Shown here: piece by piece, positions 18,310 to 26,769 of the stretch
Position numbering within the stretch: position 1 is the stretch's first letter
Layout: the number at the start of each line of letters is the position of its first letter
Source of the DNA: Nakamurella sp. A5-74
GTDB lineage: Bacteria > Actinomycetota > Actinomycetes > Mycobacteriales > Nakamurellaceae
Assembly: GCF_040438885.1 (NCBI RefSeq)
Contig: NZ_CP159218.1
Span: forward strand, 3,906,001 to 3,970,000
DNA length: 64,000 nucleotides
Direction of reading: 5' to 3'
Program-made: the position numbers and the translations under genes
The notes under the pieces: generated by a model
What the model was told of the DNA's origin: nothing
Seen by the model: only the letters and a program-made list of their open reading frames with translations
The model's database searches: none

Positions 18310-19152
18310 ATGTCCCATCCCGAACGGTCCCACCCCGAGCCCCCCCACCCCGATGCCACCCGGCGACCGACTCCGGCAACCGAGCCGGCGCCGCCGGTCG
18401 GCGAGCTGGCCGGCCTGAAGGCCGTGGTGACCGGGGGCGCCTCCGGGATCGGGGCCGCCATCGTCCGAGCCTTCACCGGAGCGGGCGCCACCGTTGCCGT
18501 CCTGGACAGGGATCCCGCCGGCGCACCGGAGCCATCGTTGCCGCTGACCTGCGACGTGAGCGACGACCGTTCGGTGCGCGCCGCGATCGAGGAGGTCGGC
18601 AGCAGGTTCGGTGGGCTCGATCTCGTCGTCAACAACGCCGGGATCGGCGCCCAGGGGACGGTCGAGACGAACTCCGACGACGAGTGGCACCGGGTGTTCG
18701 ACATCAACGTGCTGGGGATGGCCAGGGTGCTGCGAGCCGCGCTGCCGTTGCTGCGACGCTCGTCCTCCGCGGCCGTGGTCAACACCGCCTCGATCGCCGC
18801 CACCGCCGGCTTGCCCGAACGGGTCCTCTACAGCGCGACGAAGGGCGCCGTGCTGTCGATGACCAGATCGATGGCCGCGGACCACCTGCGGGAGGGGATC
18901 AGGGTGAATGCCGTCAACCCCGGTACCGCGGACACCCCCTGGATCGGCCGACTGTTGGACTCGGCGGCCGACCCGGCGGCCGAGCGAGCGGCCCTGAACG
19001 CCCGTCAACCGCACGGTCGTCTGGTGTCGGCCGACGAGATCGCCAGGGCGGTGCTCTACCTCGCCTCGCCGCTCTCCGGGTCGACCACCGGCACCTCGAT
19101 CGCCGTCGACGGCGGCATGCACGAGCTGCGGTTGCGCCCGCTCCCGTCCTGA
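18310..19152 (+). CDS. Short-chain dehydrogenase, probable 2-keto-3-deoxy-L-fuconate dehydrogenase
   Basis: 280-residue classical SDR. Cofactor motif TGGASGIG at 41-48, Asp66 after strand 2 favouring NAD, NNAG at 108-111, and catalytic Ser161, Tyr174 and Lys178. In the oxidative L-fucose pathway an SDR oxidises the C4 hydroxyl of 2-keto-3-deoxy-L-fuconate; its position divergent from fuconate dehydratase supports that role. The start is set by AAGGAGG. About 30 residues of Pro/His-rich sequence (SHPERSHPEPPHPD) precede the SDR fold, which is unusual; no alternative start between it and the fold has a good ribosome-binding site. Confidence 0.83.
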   Translation: MSHPERSHPEPPHPDATRRPTPATEPAPPVGELAGLKAVVTGGASGIGAAIVRAFTGAGATVAVLDRDPAGAPEPSLPLTCDVSDDRSVRAAIEEVGSRFGGLDLVVNNAGIGAQGTVETNSDDEWHRVFDINVLGMARVLRAALPLLRRSSSAAVVNTASIAATAGLPERVLYSATKGAVLSMTRSMAADHLREGIRVNAVNPGTADTPWIGRLLDSAADPAAERAALNARQPHGRLVSADEIARAVLYLASPLSGSTTGTSIAVDGGMHELRLRPLPS

Positions 19153-19513
19153 GCGCTCTTGTCCTCGTGGACGACGGCGGTGCTGGGAAACTGTCGACGT
19201 GGACGGTGCGGTCGTTGCCCCCAGCGTCCCGAGTACCGGATTCAACCAGCGTGAGCTTGACGAAGTAATCGATTTCAGGCACCGTACCGAGAGAAACGTG
19301 TCAGGCACGACGGGGATCAGTCGCCGGATGGTCTCAACACCCTTGATCCGGTGACGCCACCGGAACCGGGATCCGTTGATTCATCGGAGGTGTCCCCCCG
19401 CGGTGCTCGGACACCGATCGGCGCCCATCCGGCCGCCGACTGCAGCGCCTCGAGCCCGACAGGGCACCTGAACAGCGAATGAACCGAGCAGCACAGGCAA
19501 AGGAGCGCCAACG
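19153..19513. other. Intergenic region before the fucose-isomerase-like gene
   Basis: No gene is supported in these 361 bases. A 7-bp hairpin TCCGGTG-ACGC-CACCGGA lies at 19347-19364 and could end the SDR transcript. TTGACG near 19257 is the best -35-like element, but no matching -10 is convincing. AAAGGAG lies just before the downstream ATG. The gap suggests the isomerase-like gene is transcribed on its own. Confidence 0.45.
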
Positions 19514-21163
19514 ATGGCCAGCTACACCCTCCCCACCGCCGTGAGTCGTCCAGAGGCAGAGGCAGGCGTGGTCTACACCGTTGCCAGCGGCGACCTCCGG
19601 CCGGCTGCCAACACCATCTGCTGGCCGACCCAACAGCAGCTCGAGGGTGACGTCGGCAAGGCCGTCGAGTCCTTCGGGCGGACCGTGCGTCGCGGGCACG
19701 ACATCGATCCGGTCAAGGGCCACGGCTTCATCGACAGCCAGCGGGCCGGTATCGAGGCGTTCCGGAACGTCCCGTACGACGCCCCGCTGATCGTCGTCGA
19801 CGCGGTCTGGCAGTACAGCCAGTTCGTGCTGGCCGGACTGCTCTCCCATCGCGGACCGATCCTGTTGGTGGCCAACTGGTCCGGGCGGTTCCCCGGCCTG
19901 GTCGGGATGCTCAACCTCGCCGGCTCGCTCACCAAGGCCGGTCGCGCCTACTCCACCCTCTGGAGTGAGGACTTCACCGACCAGTGGGCTCTGGACAACC
20001 TCAAGACCTGGCTGGAGACCGGCACGATCGAGCACGACCTGAGTCATGTCCAGGATCTGCCCGCGCTCACTGATTCACCGGAAACCGAACTGGGACAGGC
20101 AGTTGCGCACCAGCTGCAGGTCGACCGCGCCATCATCGGGGTGTTCGACGAGGGCTGCATGGGCATGTACAACGCGATCTTCGACGACGCGCTGCTCGCC
20201 CCGCTGGGCATCTTCAAGGAGCGCCTGAGCCAGTCGGCGCTCGTCGCCGAGATGAACAAGGTGACCGACGAGGAAGCCGCCCGAGTCCGCAGCTGGCTGG
20301 ACGATGCGGGCCTCGATTTCCGCACCGGCACCGACGACGCGACCGAGCTGACTGACGCACAGTTGCACAGCCAGTTCAAGATGTACGTTGCGGCGCTGCG
20401 GATCTCGGACGACTACGGGCTCGACGCCGTCGGTATCCAGTACCAGCAGGGTCTCAAGGACACCGTCCCGGCCTCCGACCTGGTGGAGGGTTTGCTCAAC
20501 AACGTCGAACGTCCGCCGGTCACCTCCCGCGACGGCTCCCGCGAGCTGTTCGCCGGCGCCGCCCTCCCGCACTTCAACGAGGTCGACGAGGGCGTGGCGG
20601 TCGACTCCCTGGTGACGAACCGGATCTGGCTGGCCATGGGCCTCGACCCGGCGACCACCCTGCACGACATCCGGTGGGGTGAGGACTACGCCTTCTCCGA
20701 CGGGACGACCGAGTTCGTCTGGGTGTTCGAGATCTCCGGCTCGGTGCCGGCCTCGCACAACGGCGGGTACGACAAGTCGTACTCGATGCGTCAGCCGAAG
20801 ATGTTCTTCCCGCTCGGCGGCGGCACCCTCTCAGGCGTGTCCAAGCCTGGCGAGATCGTCTGGTCGCGGGTCTACATCTCCGACGACGTGCTGCACGCCG
20901 ACCTGGGTCGCGGAACGGCCGTCGCCCTGCCCGCCGAGGAGACCCAGCGACGTCTGGACGCCACCGACAAGGAGTGGCCGATCATGCACGCCGTACTGCA
21001 CGGGGTGGACCGCGACCAGCTCATGGCCCAGCACAAGGCCAACCACCTCAACGTCGTCTACGCACCCGACGCCGCCACGGCCGACAAGGCGCTCATCGCC
21101 AAGGCCGCAGCGTTCGACGCCCTGGGCATCACCGTCCACCTGTGCGGTCGAGTCGCGGTCTGA
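19514..21163 (+). CDS. L-fucose/arabinose isomerase-family protein
   Basis: 549-residue cytosolic protein of the FucI/AraA-like superfamily. An N-terminal Rossmann-like part (APLIVVDAVWQYSQFVLAGLL) is followed by VFDEGCMGMYNA (about residues 216-227), which carries a probable metal/catalytic Glu. DYGLDAVGIQYQQGLKD follows near 301-317, and a C-terminal part contains VPASHNGGYDKSY with a candidate histidine. Family members isomerise aldoses to ketoses with Mn2+. Next to an oxidative fucose route it may feed a second, isomerase-kinase route. The reaction is not demonstrable from sequence alone. Confidence 0.72.
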   Translation: MASYTLPTAVSRPEAEAGVVYTVASGDLRPAANTICWPTQQQLEGDVGKAVESFGRTVRRGHDIDPVKGHGFIDSQRAGIEAFRNVPYDAPLIVVDAVWQYSQFVLAGLLSHRGPILLVANWSGRFPGLVGMLNLAGSLTKAGRAYSTLWSEDFTDQWALDNLKTWLETGTIEHDLSHVQDLPALTDSPETELGQAVAHQLQVDRAIIGVFDEGCMGMYNAIFDDALLAPLGIFKERLSQSALVAEMNKVTDEEAARVRSWLDDAGLDFRTGTDDATELTDAQLHSQFKMYVAALRISDDYGLDAVGIQYQQGLKDTVPASDLVEGLLNNVERPPVTSRDGSRELFAGAALPHFNEVDEGVAVDSLVTNRIWLAMGLDPATTLHDIRWGEDYAFSDGTTEFVWVFEISGSVPASHNGGYDKSYSMRQPKMFFPLGGGTLSGVSKPGEIVWSRVYISDDVLHADLGRGTAVALPAEETQRRLDATDKEWPIMHAVLHGVDRDQLMAQHKANHLNVVYAPDAATADKALIAKAAAFDALGITVHLCGRVAV

Positions 21164-21309
21164 CCTCCGGTCGACGACAGGCTCCTGGGGCGCCGTCGCT
21201 GCCCTGCCGAGCTCTTCCGATCTCCTCGGACGCGCCCGGCGTGGCAGCGGCGGCGCCCTCGTCGTCGTGCGTAGTCTGGGCGACACGGCTCGGCGGAAGA
21301 GGTGAGTAG

Positions 21310-22305
21310 GTGCGGGAACTCGATGTCCTCGGCTTGAACGAGGACGGTGCTCGGATCGTCTGCCACGACCCACTGAACGGCGAGGAGTTCTCGGTCGCCG
21401 CCGACGAGAAGTTGCGCGCGGCCGCTCGCGGTGATCTGAGCCGCATCGGCCAGCTCGAGATCGAGCTGCAATCGCAGCTCCGGCCGCGCGACATCCAGGC
21501 CCGCATCCGCGCCGGCGCCAGCGTTGCCGAAGTGGCCAAGCAGGCCGGCACGTCGATCAACCGCATCGAGACCTTCGCACATCCGGTGCTCATGGAGCGA
21601 TCGGCGATGGCCGCCCGCGCTACGGTCTGCATGATCGACGGTTCGGCCATCACCACTCCCGTGCGAGACGTGATCGCCGCCCGACTGGCCGATCTGGGCC
21701 AGGCCACCGAGGTCGACTGGGACGCCCATCGCGCGCCGGACGGCTGGGTGCTGACCGCTCGCTGGAGCGTCGGACGCAGCCGCAACACGGCGGAGTTCAC
21801 CTATCACCCGATCGCCGGCGGCGGCACGGTGATCGCCCGCAACGACATCGCCACCGAGCTCGTCCGGCCGGAACGCTCGCCGCTGCGCACGGTCCAGGCC
21901 GGCGGGACCTCCGGTTTCGGGCGCGCACTGGTCACCGGCCCCACTGCGGCACCTGCGGCGCCGGTCCTGGGGAAGGTGGCGCCGACGCCTGCATCATCGA
22001 GCGCCGTCGCACGCGACGAGCCTGCCGCCGATCGGACAGCTCGGATTCCGGACCGCGACCTCGCTGCCCGGACGGCGACCGAACCGAACTCCTCCGGAGT
22101 CGAATCCGACGCGGAGCAGCTCGTGGCCGACACGGTCGAGGACGAACGCGCCGGCGCCCGTCCTGATCACTCCCCCCGCGAGCAGATCGCCCGAACCGGC
22201 ACCGACCACAGCTCCGCTCGCCCCGCCTCCCGCTCGGCCAAGTCGGCGAAGCCGTCCATGCCCAGCTGGGACGACGTCCTGCTCGGCGGCACTCGCAAGC
22301 GCTGA
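21310..22305 (+). CDS. sepH: Cell-division regulator SepH (DUF3071)
   Basis: 331-residue homologue of Streptomyces SepH, which binds FtsZ and promotes filament assembly at the septum. The conserved N-terminal DUF3071 region (residues 1 to about 175, VRELDVLGLNEDGARIV onward) includes a helix-turn-helix (VAEVAKQAGTSINRIETFAHPV). The C-terminal half is disordered, rich in Ala/Pro/Arg, and ends in a short conserved-looking PSWDDVLLGGTRKR. The GTG start has AGAGGTGAG upstream. Its neighbour in M. tuberculosis is serC, here displaced by about 20 kb. Confidence 0.93.
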   Translation: MRELDVLGLNEDGARIVCHDPLNGEEFSVAADEKLRAAARGDLSRIGQLEIELQSQLRPRDIQARIRAGASVAEVAKQAGTSINRIETFAHPVLMERSAMAARATVCMIDGSAITTPVRDVIAARLADLGQATEVDWDAHRAPDGWVLTARWSVGRSRNTAEFTYHPIAGGGTVIARNDIATELVRPERSPLRTVQAGGTSGFGRALVTGPTAAPAAPVLGKVAPTPASSSAVARDEPAADRTARIPDRDLAARTATEPNSSGVESDAEQLVADTVEDERAGARPDHSPREQIARTGTDHSSARPASRSAKSAKPSMPSWDDVLLGGTRKR

Positions 22306-22340
22306 TCGCCTGCCTGTCTCCGCGCCGATACGCTCGACCG

Positions 22341-22709
22341 TCAGCGCTCGATGGCCTCGTCGAGGATCCCGATGAAGTGCGTGCCGACGCCGGGGTAGTC
22401 GCCACGGACGAAACCTGTTGCCACGTCGGGCAACTTGTCGCGATCATGCGTGTCGCAGCTCACGTAGGTGAAGGCCGGCCACCACTTCTTCGGTCGGGCT
22501 GTCTCGGAGCTCCCGCAGACATCGCAGGTCAACTCGACCCACACCGGTTTCCGGCCGGTCCGGTTGGCGCGTGACTGGCCGAGCCAGGCCGGCGGGTCGG
22601 CGTCCAGCCGGGCGACCTCGGCCTCGGACATCCGCGCCGGCAGTCCGTTGCGCAGGGCCATCTCCGGAGGGATGTCGAGCCGGACCGCAGCTTCTCGTCG
22701 GGTGATCAT
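22341..22709 (-). CDS. Small protein with zinc-ribbon-like cysteines, function unknown
   Basis: 122 residues. An N-terminal segment MITRREAAVRLDIPPEMALRN could be a short helix-turn-helix. CDVC (after VELT) and a later CDTH give a C-x2-C...C-x2-H arrangement typical of a structural zinc site, within a Trp-rich region (KKWWPAFTYVSC). The family was not recognised. It is convergent with sepH with 35 bases between the stops and no obvious terminator. Codon use is like its neighbours. Confidence 0.8.
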   Translation of the reverse strand: MITRREAAVRLDIPPEMALRNGLPARMSEAEVARLDADPPAWLGQSRANRTGRKPVWVELTCDVCGSSETARPKKWWPAFTYVSCDTHDRDKLPDVATGFVRGDYPGVGTHFIGILDEAIER

Positions 22710-22735
22710 GTCCGGTTCAGCCTAACGGGGCGCGT

Positions 22736-24637
22736 TCAGGCCGTCTTGTGGTGGACGTAGCACCAGCGCCAGTCCTCACCCGGCTCGGCGGACTGCATCA
22801 CCGGGTGGGTGGTGTCGTGGAAGTGCGCGGTGGCGTGCCGACCGATCGAGGAGTCGCAGCAGGCGACGTTGCCGCACTCCAGGCAGCGGCGTAGCGCCAC
22901 CGAGGTCATTCCTTCGTCCAGACACCGCTGGCAGAAATCGACCGTCGGGGTGTCGTCCACCGGATACCGGTCGAGATCGTCGCACGTCCCACCGGTGGCC
23001 CGGATCGAACTCGTCGGTCTCAGGTCACGTCGCTCCTCGGTCGCCATGTCGAGCATCGACTCCTCGACGTCCAACATCGCCAGCACATCGGCGACCACCT
23101 CGGACGGAACCGTGCCGGTACCGCGGATCTCGAGCACCCTGGCACGCTCCGCCTCGAGCAGTTCGAGGCGGACACGGGCATATGTCTCGCTGGGTGCCTC
23201 CTGGTCGGAGACCGTCCCGAGCCGTTCCCACGCGGCGAAGTTGCGCTGATCGAGTCGCTGCCGGATCAACTCGACGACCCCTTGGGCGTCGTGGTACTCC
23301 AGCTCGTCCAGCCGGTGCAGCGCCGCCTTCGACGCCTGCTGCAGCAGGGTGGCCCTGGCCAGTGCGTCCTCCGCCGGGTCCGGCCCGGGCACCCGCAGGC
23401 GCCGCGCCAGCCACGGCAGCGACAACCCTTGCAGGAACAGAGTTCCGGCCACCACCGTCAGCGCCATCATCAGCAGGACCTCCCGGTTGGGAGTGTCCTC
23501 GGGGATGACGAACGCGGCGGCCAGGGTGACGACGCCGCGCATCCCTGCCCAGCCCAGGATGAAGGTGAACGCGAGCGGCGGCTTGTGGCCGTCGACATCG
23601 GGCCGCGGACGCACCAGCAGGTATCGGGCGGGGAACACCCACACCAGTCGCAGCACGATGACGGCGCCGAGGGTGGCCAGGCAGATGACGGCGATGCGCC
23701 CGCCTGCGATGGGACCGGCGGCCGCTCCCTCGAGGATCCACCGCACCTGCAACCCGAGGAGGAGGAAGACGGCGTTCTCCAGGATGAAGGAGATGGTGCG
23801 CCAGTTCAGCCGCTCGGCGATCCGGGACTGCGCGGTCTGCACGACCGGCGCCTTGTGTCCCAGCAGCAGTCCGGCCACCACTACGGCGACCACCCCGGAG
23901 GCGTGGATCGCCTCCGCTGCGACGTAGGCGGCGAACGGCACGACCAGCGACAACCCGCTGTCCAGCACCGGATCGGTGAGGTGCCGGCGGATCTTGGCGA
24001 CCACGACGAAGAAGACCAGCCCGATCGCCACCCCGCCACCGGCGGCGATCACGAAGTCCAGCGTCACCCCGCCCGCATCGAGGCCGGTGCCCACCGAGAG
24101 CGCGACCGCCGTCCGCAGGGCCACCAGCGCGGTGGCGTCGTTCAGCAACGACTCGCCCTCCAGGATCGTCACGATCCGCCGGGGCAGCCCGATCCGGCGA
24201 CCGATCGCCGTCGCCGCCACCGCGTCGGGGGGCGCCACCACAGCACCGATCGCCAGTGCCACCGACCAGCTCACGCCGGGCAGCAACAGGTGCGTGACGA
24301 GTCCGACCCCGACGGCCGTGAAGATGACCAGCCCGACCGACAACAGCAGGATCGGCCGGCGATTGGCGTTGAAGTCGACCAGCGAGGTCTGTTGCGCCGC
24401 GGCATAGAGCAGCGGCGGCAGCAACCCGAACAGCACCACGTGCTCGGTCAGCTCGACCACCGGCACACCGGGGACGTAGGACACGCCGACGCCGACCAGG
24501 ATGAGCAGGAACGGTGCGGGGACGTCGAACCGCTCGGCCAGCCAGGCGCAGACCAGCACACCGATCGCGAGGCCGCACAGCAACAGCGTGATCTCCACGT
24601 CGAGATTGTTCACCACCGCAGCCGAAGGACATCGCAC
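22736..24637 (-). CDS. Na+/H+ antiporter (CPA1/NhaP type) with C-terminal UBP zinc finger
   Basis: 633-residue membrane protein. Residues ~15-420 carry about 12 transmembrane segments with the CPA1 core, including VVAPPDAVAATAIGRR and ILEGESLLNDATALVALR (the Asp/Asn-containing ion-binding segment). A cytoplasmic helical region follows, and the last ~75 residues are a UBP-type zinc finger (CQRCLDEG, CLECGNVACCDSS, GRHATAHFHDTTHPV) more often seen in ubiquitin-related proteins. The finger may sense a ligand or partner and gate exchange; that is inference. GTG 24637 has GAGGG upstream and precedes the first membrane helix; longer open frame upstream looks non-coding. Confidence 0.9.
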   Translation of the reverse strand: MRCPSAAVVNNLDVEITLLLCGLAIGVLVCAWLAERFDVPAPFLLILVGVGVSYVPGVPVVELTEHVVLFGLLPPLLYAAAQQTSLVDFNANRRPILLLSVGLVIFTAVGVGLVTHLLLPGVSWSVALAIGAVVAPPDAVAATAIGRRIGLPRRIVTILEGESLLNDATALVALRTAVALSVGTGLDAGGVTLDFVIAAGGGVAIGLVFFVVVAKIRRHLTDPVLDSGLSLVVPFAAYVAAEAIHASGVVAVVVAGLLLGHKAPVVQTAQSRIAERLNWRTISFILENAVFLLLGLQVRWILEGAAAGPIAGGRIAVICLATLGAVIVLRLVWVFPARYLLVRPRPDVDGHKPPLAFTFILGWAGMRGVVTLAAAFVIPEDTPNREVLLMMALTVVAGTLFLQGLSLPWLARRLRVPGPDPAEDALARATLLQQASKAALHRLDELEYHDAQGVVELIRQRLDQRNFAAWERLGTVSDQEAPSETYARVRLELLEAERARVLEIRGTGTVPSEVVADVLAMLDVEESMLDMATEERRDLRPTSSIRATGGTCDDLDRYPVDDTPTVDFCQRCLDEGMTSVALRRCLECGNVACCDSSIGRHATAHFHDTTHPVMQSAEPGEDWRWCYVHHKTA

Positions 24638-24852
24638 GGTTCCACCCTCGGCGCAACGGGGCCGCCGGGCTCGACCTGCTCGACCGTGGCCGTGGCCGCC
24701 GCGAGTCCCTCGCCGAGTTGACCTCAACCGTGCTGCAGGTCGTACCGTCGGGCAGCTGATCATTCCCACGGGCGGAACCTCGCCCCTCGTATGCCGGGCC
24801 ACCCGAAAAGCGTTTCGGGACCGTCGGAGACGAGATCTAACCTGAGACCGAC

Positions 24853-26769
24853 ATGACTGCCGCCGCCACCCTCCCCGTTCCAGATCCCACGGAAGACTCC
24901 GTGGGTCCTCCGACCAACCCCGGGACCACCAACGTCCTCAAGTCGTTGCGCCGGCTGATGCCCTTCATCCGGCCGGCCCTCCCCGCTCTCATCGCTTCGG
25001 GAGTGCTCGCCGCCCTCGCCTCGCTCGCCGGCCTCGGTTTCCCGCTGTTGATCCGCTGGATCGTCGACGGACCCATCAAGAACGGCGACCCCAGCGGTCT
25101 GTGGTGGCCCGGCATCGTGCTGCTGGTCCTGGGGATCCTGGAAGCGGTCCTGTTCAACGTGCGCCGGTTGCTCTCCTCGCGCCCCGCGGTCCGGATCGAG
25201 CAACGCATCCGGGATCGGCTCTACGAGAAGCTGCAGTCGCTACCGGTCAGCTTCCACGACCGGTAGCCGGCCGGGCAGCTCATCACCCGCGCCTCGTCCG
25301 ACCTGAGCACCATCCGCCGGTTCGTGGCTTTCGGCGCCGTGTTCCTGTTGGTCAACATCATGACGTTCGTGGTCGGAGTCGTCATCCTGTTGACGATCTC
25401 GGTCCCGCTGGGCCTGATCGTGGCCGCGCTGGCGATCCCGCTCGTCCTCCTGACCCGCAGCTACGAGCACCGCTACCAGGTGCTCGCCCGCCGGTCGCAG
25501 GACCAGGCAGGCGATCTGACCACCACCGTCGAGGAATCGGTGCTGGGCATCCGCATCATCAAGGCCTTCGGTCGCAGCGGTCATCTCGGACGGCAGTTCC
25601 TGGACAAGGCCCTGGATCTGCGGACGACCGAGCTGACGAAGGCCAAGGTGATCAGCCTGCTCTGGGCGGTGATCATCATGCTGCCGGAGATCGCGCTCAC
25701 CGTCGTGCTCTTCCTGGGCGTCCACCACGTGGCCGACGGGACGATGACGGTCGGTGATCTGCTCGCGTTCTTCGGGATCGCCATGGCCCTGCGCTGGCCG
25801 ATCGATTCCATCGGCTGGCTGCTCACCGAGGCCAACAACGCCGCCGCCGCCACCGACCGGTGCTTCGAGGTGCTCGACGCGCCGCTGGAGATCGAGTCGT
25901 CGCCGCGCCCGGAGCGCCCGTCGAGTCGTTCCGGCCACCTGCGGTTCGCCGGCGTCGGGTTCCACTTCGCCGACGCCCGGCCGGGGAGCATGCCGATCTT
26001 CCGCGAACTCGATCTCGACGTTCCCGCGGGCAGCACGATGGCCGTGGTCGGCGCGACCGGCACGGGCAAGACCACCCTGACCTCGCTGGTGGAGCGGCTC
26101 TACGACGTCACGGAAGGCTCGATCCTGCTCGACGGCGTCGACCTGCGCGATCTGGACCTGGCCGACCTGCGCGACCGGGTGTCGATCGCCTTCGAGGAAC
26201 CGATCCTGTTCTCGGCGTCCGTCCGCGAGAACATCACCCTCGGCCGGCCGAAGGCCACCGACGCAGAGGTCCGCGAGGCGCTGCAGATCGCCCAGGCGGA
26301 CTTCGTCGACGACCTGCCCTGGGGGCTGGACACCCGGATCGGCGAGCAGGGCATGTCGCTGTCCGGTGGGCAACGTCAACGGCTGGCGCTGGCCCGTGCC
26401 GTCGTCGGACGACCGTCGCTGCTCGTGCTGGACGATCCGTTGTCGGCGCTGGACATCCACACCGAGGCGCAGGTGGAGTCGGCGCTGCGGTCGGTGCTGA
26501 GCACCACCACCTCGCTGGTGATCGCGCACCGCGCCTCGACCGTGATGCTCGCCGACCAGGTTGCGTTGCTCTCCGGCGGCCGGATCACGGCGGTCGGGCG
26601 GCACAGCGAGCTGATGGCGAACAACCCTGAATACCGACACCTGCTCGCCACCGAACTGGACGACGAGCTCGGCCCACCCGGCGAGCTGCGCGCAGACGTA
26701 CTCGACCCCGAGGCGAACCCCGAAACCCACGCCGCGCCCGCACCCGACCCCTCCGAGGACCACCGATGA
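24853..26769 (+). pseudogene. ABC exporter subunit 1 interrupted by an in-frame TAG
   Basis: MsbA-like half transporter (TM domain plus ATPase) whose frame is continuous except for TAG at 25264-25266, codon 138. Flanking residues read FHDR-stop-PAGQL, where homologues have a conserved Trp (FHDRW.SGQL), so a single TGG to TAG change explains it. Downstream the ATPase is intact: Walker [18 protein letters not shown], and Walker B VLDDPLSALD with Asp in place of the catalytic Glu. Without readthrough only two or three helices are made. The nearest restart, GTG 25324, would lack them. It overlaps its partner gene by ATGA. A recent mutation, sequencing error or suppression are all possible. Confidence 0.88.

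Noticed and set aside
23282-24721. Long plus-strand frame opposite the Na+/H+ antiporter
   Set aside because: His/Gln/Arg-rich antisense composition; the opposite strand encodes a typical CPA1 membrane protein.
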